Under the pieces are notes generated by a model, which saw only the letters and a list, made by a program, of their open reading frames with translations, ran no database searches and was not told the DNA's origin. Shown here piece after piece: positions 1-4,729 of a stretch of DNA of 5,577 nt; positions within the stretch are counted from its first letter, which is position 1; each line of letters starts with the position of its first letter. The DNA is from an uncultured Roseburia sp. (GTDB lineage: Bacteria; Bacillota; Clostridia; Lachnospirales; Lachnospiraceae), in assembly GCA_905206195.1 (NCBI GenBank), contig CAJLGN010000116.1, forward strand, positions 1 through 5,577, written 5' to 3'. Both the position numbers and the translations under genes were made by a program.

Positions 1-14
1 GCTATAATACTCAT
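1..14 (-). CDS. rnfB: RnfB, ferredoxin-side subunit of the Rnf complex (first codons only)
   Basis: Only the first four codons and part of a fifth are inside the window (Met-Ser-Ile-Ile-Ala). The start is chosen because ATG at 14-12 sits 9 nt after a perfect AGGAGG (29-24 on the minus strand), 13 nt beyond the rnfA stop. The identity is inferred from position: in Clostridia the operon order is rnfCDGEAB, so the gene after rnfA should be rnfB, a membrane-anchored protein with several iron-sulfur clusters that accepts electrons from reduced ferredoxin. The short hydrophobic start fits the N-terminal membrane anchor of RnfB, but no cluster motif can be seen here. Confidence 0.75.
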
Positions 15-30
15 CTTATTTTTCCTCCTA
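15..30 (-). promoter_or_regulatory. Ribosome binding site of rnfB, overlapping the rnfA stop codon
   Basis: On the minus strand the rnfA stop TAG (30-28) runs directly into AGGAGG (29-24), followed by a 9-nt A-rich spacer and ATG at 14-12. The sharing of bases between stop codon and Shine-Dalgarno sequence suggests coupled translation of rnfA and rnfB. Confidence 0.8.
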
Positions 31-624
31 AATCATTCCTGAGAATCCCATAAATGCGATGGACATCAGACACGCTGTGATCAGCACGATCGCCGTGCCT
101 TGAAATGGCTTTGGAATATCGTTATATTCAATCTTCTCGCGAAGTCCCGCCATAATCACAATCGCAATCAAGAATCCGACCGCAGTCGCAAATCCATTGA
201 CCACGCTCTCCAAAATATTGTACTCCTTGGTAACGTTTGTGAGCGCCACGCCGAGCACTGCACAGTTGGTGGTGATCAGCGGAAGGTACACACCGAGACT
301 CTCATACAGTGGCGGCATATTTTTCTTAAGAAACATCTCTACAAACTGAACCAGCGCTGCGATAACGAGGATAAAGACAATGGTCTGCAGGTAAGTCAGA
401 TTAATGCCTCTACTCATCAAAAATTCATTGGCGAGGATAAACTTGTAAACCACTGCCGTGACAAACGATGCAATCGTGATAACGAACACGACGGCGCCAC
501 CCATACCAGCCGCAGTCTCTGTCTTCTTGGATACACCTAAGAACGGACAGATACCGAGGAACTGACTCAATACTACGTTATTTACAATCGCGGATGCGAT
601 CGCAATCAAAAGTAATTCTTTCAT
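28..624 (-). CDS. rnfA: RnfA, membrane core subunit of the Rnf ferredoxin:NAD+ oxidoreductase
   Basis: RnfA (homologous to NqrE) is one of two paralogous six-helix membrane proteins at the centre of the Rnf complex. The 198-residue length is close to the usual 190-195. About six hydrophobic segments are visible, near residues 4-24, 40-60, 74-98, 106-128, 138-160 and 175-195. The signature GICPFLGVSK (24-33) contains Cys26, and the paired motif ESLGVYLPLITTNCAVLG (108-125) contains Cys121. In the NqrD/NqrE and RnfA/RnfE families these two positions, one from each repeat, help hold an iron-sulfur cluster at the RnfA/RnfE interface. ATG at 624 follows AGGAGG (640-635) with a 10-nt spacer, and that AGGAGG overlaps the rnfE stop. 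The 14-nt gap to rnfE and 13-nt gap to rnfB place it inside one transcript. Confidence 0.97.
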   Translation of the reverse strand: MKELLLIAIASAIVNNVVLSQFLGICPFLGVSKKTETAAGMGGAVVFVITIASFVTAVVYKFILANEFLMSRGINLTYLQTIVFILVIAALVQFVEMFLKKNMPPLYESLGVYLPLITTNCAVLGVALTNVTKEYNILESVVNGFATAVGFLIAIVIMAGLREKIEYNDIPKPFQGTAIVLITACLMSIAFMGFSGMI

Positions 625-638
625 CTGTACCCATCCTC

Positions 639-1430
639 CTATTCTGTTTTCTCAGCAGCTGATCCGTCTGCGCTGATCGCTCCGCCATCGTTCATTCCTG
701 TCGGCTTGCCGGCGGCAGTATTTGACTTGCCGCTGCACATACCGGACTGTCCGCAGCCTGCGCAGTCGCCCGTGATACACCCGGAAGGTGATGCCAGCGG
801 TCTTCCCTTGGCTTCCATCTTCTCCCGGACAATGTTCATGACTGCCACCAGACACGCGAGTACAAGGAATGCACCAGGAGCCATGACAAAAATCGTGATC
901 GGAGTAAAGCCCGCGATGCCGTTTGCCTTGTCGGCAAGCGGAAGCACCTGAAGCCCAAAAATCTGTCCAGCGCCCAAAATCTCCCGGATCAAACCGATAC
1001 AGGTCAGACCGAGTGTAAATCCAATTCCCATACCGACACCGTCAAAAATAGACGGAACGACCGGGTTCTTGGAGGCGTAACTCTCCGCGCGTCCAAGGAT
1101 GATACAGTTTACAACGATCAGCGGAATATACACGCCGAGAGACTCAGAGAGAGCCGGCGTATAGGCGTTCATAATAAACTGAACCATCGTTACCAGCGAA
1201 GCGACAATGACGATGAAGGCCGGCATGCGCACACCGTTTGGAATGACCTTGCGGAATGCCGAGATCAGCAGATTGGAAAATACCAGCACCACCGTCGTGG
1301 AAAGTCCCATTCCCACTCCGTTCATTGCAGACGAAGTGACCGCCAGCGTCGGGCACATGCCGAGCATCAGGACGAAGGTCGGATTTTCTTTGATGATACC
1401 ATTTATTAAACGTTCCATATTTGTTTTCAT
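639..1430 (-). CDS. rnfE: RnfE, membrane core subunit of the Rnf complex, with a cysteine-rich C-terminal tail
   Basis: RnfE (homologous to NqrD) is the paralogue of RnfA and pairs with it to form the electron-carrying membrane core. The membrane part, about residues 15-202, shows six hydrophobic segments and both half-motifs: LGMCPTLAV with Cys26, and ESLGVYIPLIVVNCIILGRAE with Cys109 (96-116; listed here in part as ESLGVYIPLIVVNC). These cysteines are the expected cluster ligands. At 263 residues the protein is longer than the roughly 200-230 typical of the family. The excess is a hydrophilic Gly/Ala/Ser-rich tail from about residue 207 containing Cys218, Cys223, Cys226 and Cys232 (C-x4-C-x2-C-x5-C). 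The basic stretch VREKMEAKGR after the last helix suggests the tail is cytoplasmic. ATG at 1430 has GGAGGT 8 nt upstream and overlaps the rnfG stop by 4 nt (ATGA). MERL at residue 5 is a weaker alternative start. Confidence 0.96.
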   Translation of the reverse strand: MKTNMERLINGIIKENPTFVLMLGMCPTLAVTSSAMNGVGMGLSTTVVLVFSNLLISAFRKVIPNGVRMPAFIVIVASLVTMVQFIMNAYTPALSESLGVYIPLIVVNCIILGRAESYASKNPVVPSIFDGVGMGIGFTLGLTCIGLIREILGAGQIFGLQVLPLADKANGIAGFTPITIFVMAPGAFLVLACLVAVMNIVREKMEAKGRPLASPSGCITGDCAGCGQSGMCSGKSNTAAGKPTGMNDGGAISADGSAAEKTE

Positions 1431-2041
1431 TCGTTTGCACCTCCCGCCAATACATTCTGGAAGTAAACGATGCAGGCATTCACACCGTTTGCCATAGCTG
1501 CGGATGTGATGGTCGAACCGGAAATCGATTCGATCTCATTGTCAGCTGTCGGAGCAGACTTCACAACGACAAAGGACTCCACGTTCTTGCCCTCAAACTG
1601 GCTATAGAAAGACTCCTCCACCGCCTTCATTCCAAGTCCCGGCGTCTCTGCGATGGAGGTGATGGAATATCCATTGACCGTTCCGTCATTCTGAATGCCC
1701 ACGGAAAACGTGATGGCCGCCTGGCTGGCATCCTTGGCAGTGACGGTGATCACGTAACCGATGACGTTGCCGCCGGCATCCTTGGCCTGCTGGACATCCG
1801 AAATCTCGTCCACGTATCCTCTCTCCGCGATCAGCGCATTCGCTGCCTCCGCGTCAAACTCCGCATAAGTCTCAAAGGAATCTGCCGACGCGAAAACCTG
1901 CTTGTATGCAGCCTGTGTCTTCTCATAATTCACTTTCGCAATCGGCTCCTTGGTGATGCCGTACACGACACCGAGCAAAAGTCCAAGTACAAGAGTGAAA
2001 GCAAATAAAATCAAAGCGTCATGCACAATCTTCTTGTTCAT
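1427..2041 (-). CDS. rnfG: RnfG, covalent-FMN subunit of the Rnf complex
   Basis: RnfG (homologous to NqrC) carries an FMN covalently attached to threonine on the outer face of the membrane. The 204-residue product has a single N-terminal membrane anchor (about 9-29) and then a soluble FMN-binding domain. The family motif AETPGLG is at 131-137, and the flavin attachment region ESISGSTITS is at 171-180, with Thr177 as the expected acceptor. Compared with the common form D-x-x-(S/T)-G-A-T, this motif has Glu for Asp and Ser for Ala, both conservative. The frame is open further upstream to 2113, but ATG at 2041 is preferred: it has GGGGG 8 nt upstream, starts 1 nt after the rnfD stop, and gives a normal positively charged N-terminus (MNKK) before the anchor. 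The stop overlaps the rnfE start. Confidence 0.96.
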   Translation of the reverse strand: MNKKIVHDALILFAFTLVLGLLLGVVYGITKEPIAKVNYEKTQAAYKQVFASADSFETYAEFDAEAANALIAERGYVDEISDVQQAKDAGGNVIGYVITVTAKDASQAAITFSVGIQNDGTVNGYSITSIAETPGLGMKAVEESFYSQFEGKNVESFVVVKSAPTADNEIESISGSTITSAAMANGVNACIVYFQNVLAGGANE

Positions 2042-2042
2042 C

Positions 2043-2993
2043 CTATTTGCCCCCTTCCTGGTTTTTGACTTCCCGCATCTGTCCGAACGATCTAGGAATC
2101 GTGTATTTCTCAATCATCGGCACGAAAAGATTACTCAGAATGATCGCAAAGGAAACACCCTCCGCGTTTGCCCCCATCGTTCGGAACAATCCTGTCAGAA
2201 TACCGCAGCAGACACCAAAGATAATCTGTCCTCGCGGGGTAATCGGGGAAGTCACATAATCGGTCGCCATGAAAAAGGCACCCAGCATCAGACCACCGCC
2301 GCACAGCTGTGCGGTGAGATAATTCCAGTCCATGCCATGTCCGCCAAACAGCAGCATAAAAATGACAAAAGTCACAATGTAGGACGCGGGAATCTTAAGA
2401 TCGATCACCCCCATAAGGATCATGAAGATCGCTCCGATCAGAACTGCGATCGCGGAGGTCTCCCCGATGGTTCCCGCAACATTGCCGATCAGCATATCCA
2501 TGGTGTTGACTGCCTCACCGCTGCGCATAGCTGCGAGCGGAGTTGCTCCCGTGTAGGAGTCAATGGCAAAGTTCGTCATATCCGCGGCAAACGCGATCAG
2601 CAGGAAACATCTCGCTCCGAGCGCCGGATTCATAAAGTTCTCCCCCAGCCCCCCAAACAGACATTTCACCACGAGTATCGCGAACATTCCGCCGAGAATC
2701 GCCTCCCACACCGGAAGGGTTGGCGGAAGATTCAATGCCAGAAGTAAGCCCGTTAACACTGCGCTCAAATCTGTAATTGTGTTCTTTTTATGTACGATTT
2801 TGTTGAATACCCACTCAGACGCCACACAGCTTGCGATGGTCGCCAAAATTAAAATCAATGCCTTATATCCAAAGTTGTAAATACCGAATACGCTGGTCGG
2901 CAGCAATGCGATGATGACATACAGCATGATCCGTCCAGTGGTATCTTTGGAGCGCACGTGTGGTGATGATGAAACATGAAATAAATCACTCAC
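2043..2993 (-). CDS. rnfD: RnfD, membrane subunit with covalent FMN
   Basis: RnfD (homologous to NqrB) is a multi-helix membrane protein carrying covalent FMN and is thought to be part of the ion path. The start is GTG at 2993, giving 316 residues beginning MSDLFHVSSSPHV, which matches the conserved RnfD N-terminus. The frame continues upstream into the rnfC end (to 3173), but that extension has no membrane character and is rejected. DSYTGATPLAAM (145-156) is the flavinylation motif in its usual form, with Thr151 as acceptor. Other conserved stretches are GGLGENFMNPALGAR (114-128) and FMATDYVTSPITPRG (241-255). Eight or more hydrophobic segments are spread from residue 22 to 297. It lies 71 nt after rnfC and 1 nt before rnfG. 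Confidence 0.95.
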   Translation of the reverse strand: MSDLFHVSSSPHVRSKDTTGRIMLYVIIALLPTSVFGIYNFGYKALILILATIASCVASEWVFNKIVHKKNTITDLSAVLTGLLLALNLPPTLPVWEAILGGMFAILVVKCLFGGLGENFMNPALGARCFLLIAFAADMTNFAIDSYTGATPLAAMRSGEAVNTMDMLIGNVAGTIGETSAIAVLIGAIFMILMGVIDLKIPASYIVTFVIFMLLFGGHGMDWNYLTAQLCGGGLMLGAFFMATDYVTSPITPRGQIIFGVCCGILTGLFRTMGANAEGVSFAIILSNLFVPMIEKYTIPRSFGQMREVKNQEGGK

Positions 2994-3007
2994 GATAATC
3001 CACCTCT
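2991..3007 (-). promoter_or_regulatory. Ribosome binding site fixing the GTG start of rnfD
   Basis: On the minus strand AGAGGTGG (3007-3000) precedes GTG (2993-2991), with 7 nt between the end of GAGGTG and the start codon. No in-frame ATG nearby has a comparable site, and the conserved RnfD N-terminus begins exactly here. The other 60 or so bases between rnfC and rnfD are purine-rich and show no clear structure. Confidence 0.75.
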
Positions 3008-3064
3008 CTCTTCTTGTTTTCTCTTTTTGAGTCGTATGAAAAACGGTTGGTAAAATAATTGGTA

Positions 3065-4384
3065 TCAGTTTTTGCGCCTCGCTGCAAGCATCTGCCGCTT
3101 TGTCGTTCGAATAGACTGCGCCAGCTGTCTTCTCGCCGGACATACGAAGCTGCAGCTTCCGCATTCGATACACTCAAGTCCGTTCCATTTCTCAAACTCA
3201 GTGGAAAGACCGTTGTCACCGAACTTCGCCAGCCGGGTTGGAACAAGCAGTTCCGGACAGGCTTCCACACAGCGCCCACAATTCATGCACGCGGACGGTT
3301 CAATCGCAGATACTTCATCCTTGCTAAGACAAAGCAGGGAGGAGGATGTCTTCGTCGTCGGAACATCCAGTCCAAACATCGCAAACCCCATCATCGGTCC
3401 ACCGGAAATAAGCTTTTGTGGCTGCTCTTTGAATCCACCGGCAGCGTCGACCAGCTCGGTGTGGTTTGTACCGATACTGTAGGAGAAGTTGCCCGGATTG
3501 GCAATCGCATCCCCCGTGATCGTAGATACGCGGCTTGTGACCGGTCTGCCGAGCTTTACCGCATTGTAAATCGCAATGATCGTCTCGACATTGTCCACGA
3601 TGCATCCCACATCCGCCGGAAGCATTTTGGAGTTGATCGTGTGGCCCGTGACCGCGTAGATCAGCTGACGCTCACCGCCCTGCGGATATTTTGTCTCCAA
3701 GGCACACACCTCGATGCGCGGCTCGTCCTTGACCATTTCCCGCAGCTTCTCAATACAGTCCGGCTTGTTGTCCTCGATGCCAAGAATTCCCTTAGCGCCG
3801 TCAAACAGCTGGAGAATGATCTTCATACCCTCGATCAACTCCTTTGGATTCTCGAGCATTCTTCTGTAATCTGCAGTCAGATAAGGCTCACACTCCGCGC
3901 AGTTGGCGATGATGTACTCAATCTTTCCCGGCTCCTTCGGAGACAATTTCACGTGCGTTGGAAAACCTGCACCACCCATACCGACCACGCCGGCCTCTTT
4001 TACCTTCTCGATGATCTCCTCTTTGGAAAGTGTCGTTACATCCTCACATGGCGTGTAGTCTACCTCGCGGAATTGGCCGTCATTCTCAATCACAATCGAG
4101 TTGACCATGTCTCCGGTTGCCACGCGGCGAGGCTCAATCGCTTTGACTTTGCCGGAAGCCGATGCGTGAATCGGGGAAGATATAAAGCCCCCTGCCTCCG
4201 CAATCTTCTGCCCCTTAAGCACCGTGTCACCCACTGCTACAATTGGACTGGCCGGCGCACCGATGTGCTGCGACAACGGATACACCAGATCACCCTTAGG
4301 TAAAACTTCAACTATCGGCTGATCTTTTGCTAATTCCTTTCCTTCATAAGGATGGACGCCACCTCTAAATGTTTTTGAACCCAT
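3065..4384 (-). CDS. rnfC: RnfC, NADH/NAD+-binding iron-sulfur subunit of the Rnf complex
   Basis: RnfC is the peripheral cytoplasmic subunit where NAD+ is reduced. It resembles the NADH-binding NuoF family and carries FMN plus two 4Fe-4S clusters. The 439-residue product begins with the RnfC barrel-sandwich region (FRGGVHPYEGK at 6-16, and SPIHASASGKVKAIEP at 70-85). The nucleotide/flavin segment VVGMGGAGFPTHVK (133-146) is followed by IIANCAECEPYLTADY (158-173) and SGGPMMGFAMFGLD (327-340). Two ferredoxin-type motifs close the protein: Cys366, 369, 372, 376 and Cys405, 408, 411, 415, each CxxCxxCxxxCP. The length is normal for Clostridia and lacks the long repeat-rich extension of enterobacterial RsxC. 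ATG at 4384 has GTGGGG 8 nt upstream, a weaker ribosome site than those of the later genes. It is the first gene of the operon. Confidence 0.97.
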   Translation of the reverse strand: MGSKTFRGGVHPYEGKELAKDQPIVEVLPKGDLVYPLSQHIGAPASPIVAVGDTVLKGQKIAEAGGFISSPIHASASGKVKAIEPRRVATGDMVNSIVIENDGQFREVDYTPCEDVTTLSKEEIIEKVKEAGVVGMGGAGFPTHVKLSPKEPGKIEYIIANCAECEPYLTADYRRMLENPKELIEGMKIILQLFDGAKGILGIEDNKPDCIEKLREMVKDEPRIEVCALETKYPQGGERQLIYAVTGHTINSKMLPADVGCIVDNVETIIAIYNAVKLGRPVTSRVSTITGDAIANPGNFSYSIGTNHTELVDAAGGFKEQPQKLISGGPMMGFAMFGLDVPTTKTSSSLLCLSKDEVSAIEPSACMNCGRCVEACPELLVPTRLAKFGDNGLSTEFEKWNGLECIECGSCSFVCPARRQLAQSIRTTKRQMLAARRKN

Positions 4385-4411
4385 TTTTCGTGCCCCACTT
4401 TCTCTTATTTG

Positions 4412-4442
4412 TATTCTATTCCATGCCTGTCATCATAGAATA
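4412..4442. repeat. 8-bp inverted repeat in the rnf leader
   Basis: TATTCTAT (4412-4419) is perfectly complementary to ATAGAATA (4435-4442), separated by 15 nt. It lies just downstream of the predicted rnf transcription start, between the promoter and the rnfC ribosome site. It could be a small leader hairpin or a dimer operator. A+T-rich arms of this length can arise by chance. Confidence 0.45.
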
Positions 4443-4454
4443 ACTATCTCACAG

Positions 4455-4463
4455 ATTATATCA
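4455..4463 (-). promoter_or_regulatory. Extended -10 promoter of the rnf operon
   Basis: On the minus strand TGATATAAT is a perfect extended -10 (TGn plus TATAAT at 4460-4455). The -35 position at 17-bp spacing reads TGAAGA (4483-4478), only 3 of 6 matches, as is usual for extended -10 promoters. Transcription would begin near 4448, giving a leader of about 64 nt before rnfC. It is the best promoter candidate on this strand, called by pattern only. Confidence 0.6.
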
Positions 4464-4482
4464 TAACTTCGTACATATCTTC

Positions 4483-4508
4483 ATACAAATTTTACAATTT
4501 TTTTGTAT
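4483..4508. repeat. A+T-rich inverted repeat upstream of the rnf promoter
   Basis: ATACAAA (4483-4489) is complementary to TTTGTAT (4502-4508), with a 12-nt spacer. It touches the upstream edge of the rnf -35 position and so could be an activator or repressor site or an UP-like A+T tract. Low base complexity limits confidence. Confidence 0.3.
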
Positions 4509-4523
4509 TTTTTTCAAAACCTC

Positions 4524-4541
4524 TTGACAAATTTTTCACAA
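4524..4541. promoter_or_regulatory. Possible Rex-type redox operator
   Basis: The 18-mer TTGACAAATTTTTCACAA agrees at 15 of 18 positions with the Rex-type palindrome TTGTGAAATATTTCACAA. The right half TTCACAA is perfect and the left half is degenerate. Rex is the NADH/NAD+-sensing repressor of Gram-positive bacteria and controls redox and fermentation genes, which would suit an rnf operon. The site is about 60 bp upstream of the rnf -10 and overlaps the -35 of the putative plus-strand promoter, so which gene it would control is unclear. Confidence 0.3.
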
Positions 4542-4553
4542 TATGCTCAAAAT
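4524..4553 (+). promoter_or_regulatory. Possible promoter of the exonuclease gene
   Basis: TTGACA at 4524-4529 is a perfect -35. The -10 is weaker: CAAAAT at 4548-4553 with an 18-bp spacer, or TCAAAA at 4547-4552 with a 17-bp spacer preceded by TGC. Transcription would start near 4560, making a leader of about 170 nt that contains the repeats at 4564-4710. The weak -10 keeps confidence moderate. Confidence 0.35.
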
Positions 4554-4558
4554 GAGCA
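4544..4558. repeat. 15-nt palindrome over the putative plus-strand -10
   Basis: TGCTCAAAATGAGCA consists of two 6-nt arms, TGCTCA and TGAGCA, around AAA. It overlaps the weak -10 of the possible exonuclease promoter, the position expected of a repressor site. No known regulator is recognised from it. Confidence 0.4.
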
Positions 4559-4563
4559 GTGTG

Positions 4564-4620
4564 GTATGTCGAAATAATCAAATTGCCTGCTTGCAAACAT
4601 ATTTGATTGTTTCGACATGC
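4564..4620 (+). repeat. 20-bp hairpin in the leader of the exonuclease gene
   Basis: The arm 4564-4583 pairs with 4601-4620 over 20 positions, with a 17-nt loop (4584-4600). The core arms are TGTCGAAATAATCAAAT and ATTTGATTGTTTCGACA. All pairs are Watson-Crick except U4575-G4609 and U4565-G4619, which are wobble pairs on a plus-strand transcript but would be A-C mismatches on a minus-strand one. This favours a structure in plus-strand RNA. No T-run follows on either side, so it is not an intrinsic terminator. Confidence 0.75.
4578..4618 (+). repeat. Direct repeat copy 1 (41 nt)
   Basis: This segment begins TCAAATTGCCTGCTTGC and ends TTTCGACAT. It matches 4670-4710 at 37 of 41 positions without gaps, 92 nt apart. 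It comprises the end of the left arm, the loop and the right arm of the hairpin at 4564-4620. Confidence 0.85.
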
Positions 4621-4623
4621 AAT

Positions 4624-4662
4624 AGTGCGAATGCACTGCGGATGAAACTTCATTGGCGCACT
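4624..4662 (+). repeat. Nested short inverted repeats between the two direct repeats
   Basis: AGTGCG (4624-4629) can pair with CGCACT (4657-4662), enclosing ATGAA/TTCAT (4642-4646 with 4649-4653). Alternatively AGTGC (4624-4628) pairs with GCACT (4633-4637). The choices exclude one another, so only one small fold can form at a time. Confidence 0.4.
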
Positions 4663-4669
4663 GTACGAT

Positions 4670-4710
4670 TCAAATTGACTGCTTGCAGACATATTTGATT
4701 GTTCTGACAT
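4670..4710 (+). repeat. Direct repeat copy 2 (41 nt), next to the exonuclease ribosome site
   Basis: It matches copy 1 at 37 of 41 positions and ends 4 nt before the Shine-Dalgarno sequence of the exonuclease gene. It keeps TCAAAT/ATTTGA (4670-4675 with 4693-4698) but lacks the rest of the left arm. Its right arm (4693-4710) could pair with the left arm of copy 1 (4566-4583) with one mismatch and two G-U pairs. Confidence 0.85.
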
Positions 4711-4729
4711 ATACGAGAGGAGTACCGAA

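Larger units (their letters stand above)
4385..4729. other. Divergent intergenic region between rnfC and the exonuclease gene
   Basis: This 345-nt non-coding stretch must hold the control signals of both divergent genes. The left part (about 4430-4545) is very A+T rich and contains the rnf promoter and possible operators. The right part (about 4545-4710) is dominated by inverted and direct repeats and lies in what would be the leader of the plus-strand gene. A minus-strand frame (4710-4492, 72 codons) crosses it but has no ribosome binding site and no recognisable composition, so I do not call it a gene. Confidence 0.8.

Noticed and set aside
1950..2747. A 265-codon plus-strand open frame opposite rnfD and rnfG
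   Set aside because: It overlaps two clearly identified genes and its product is a charged His/Arg/Lys-rich string typical of antisense translation of membrane-protein genes.
2994..3173. Upstream extension of rnfD to an ATG at 3173
   Set aside because: The added 60 residues overlap the rnfC coding end, are not hydrophobic or conserved in style, and the GTG at 2993 has a good ribosome site and begins the known RnfD N-terminus.
3059..4303. A long plus-strand open frame of 414 codons opposite rnfC
   Set aside because: It is antisense to an rnfC reading frame with full family motifs. Its translation is rich in Arg, His and Cys with no recognisable domain, as expected of a shadow frame.
4483..4488. 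TTGTAT on the minus strand as the -35 of the rnf promoter
   Set aside because: The spacer to TATAAT would be 22 bp, too long for a standard promoter. The extended -10 alone explains promoter function better.
4564..4620. The hairpin as an intrinsic terminator
   Set aside because: The stem is A+T rich at its loop side and neither strand has a T-run after it. It also lies upstream of, not after, the genes.
4492..4710. A 72-codon minus-strand frame beginning MSEQSNMSAS inside the intergenic region
   Set aside because: No Shine-Dalgarno sequence precedes its ATG, it runs through the inverted repeats and the rnf promoter side, and its composition resembles no known family. The repeats explain its sequence better than coding does.
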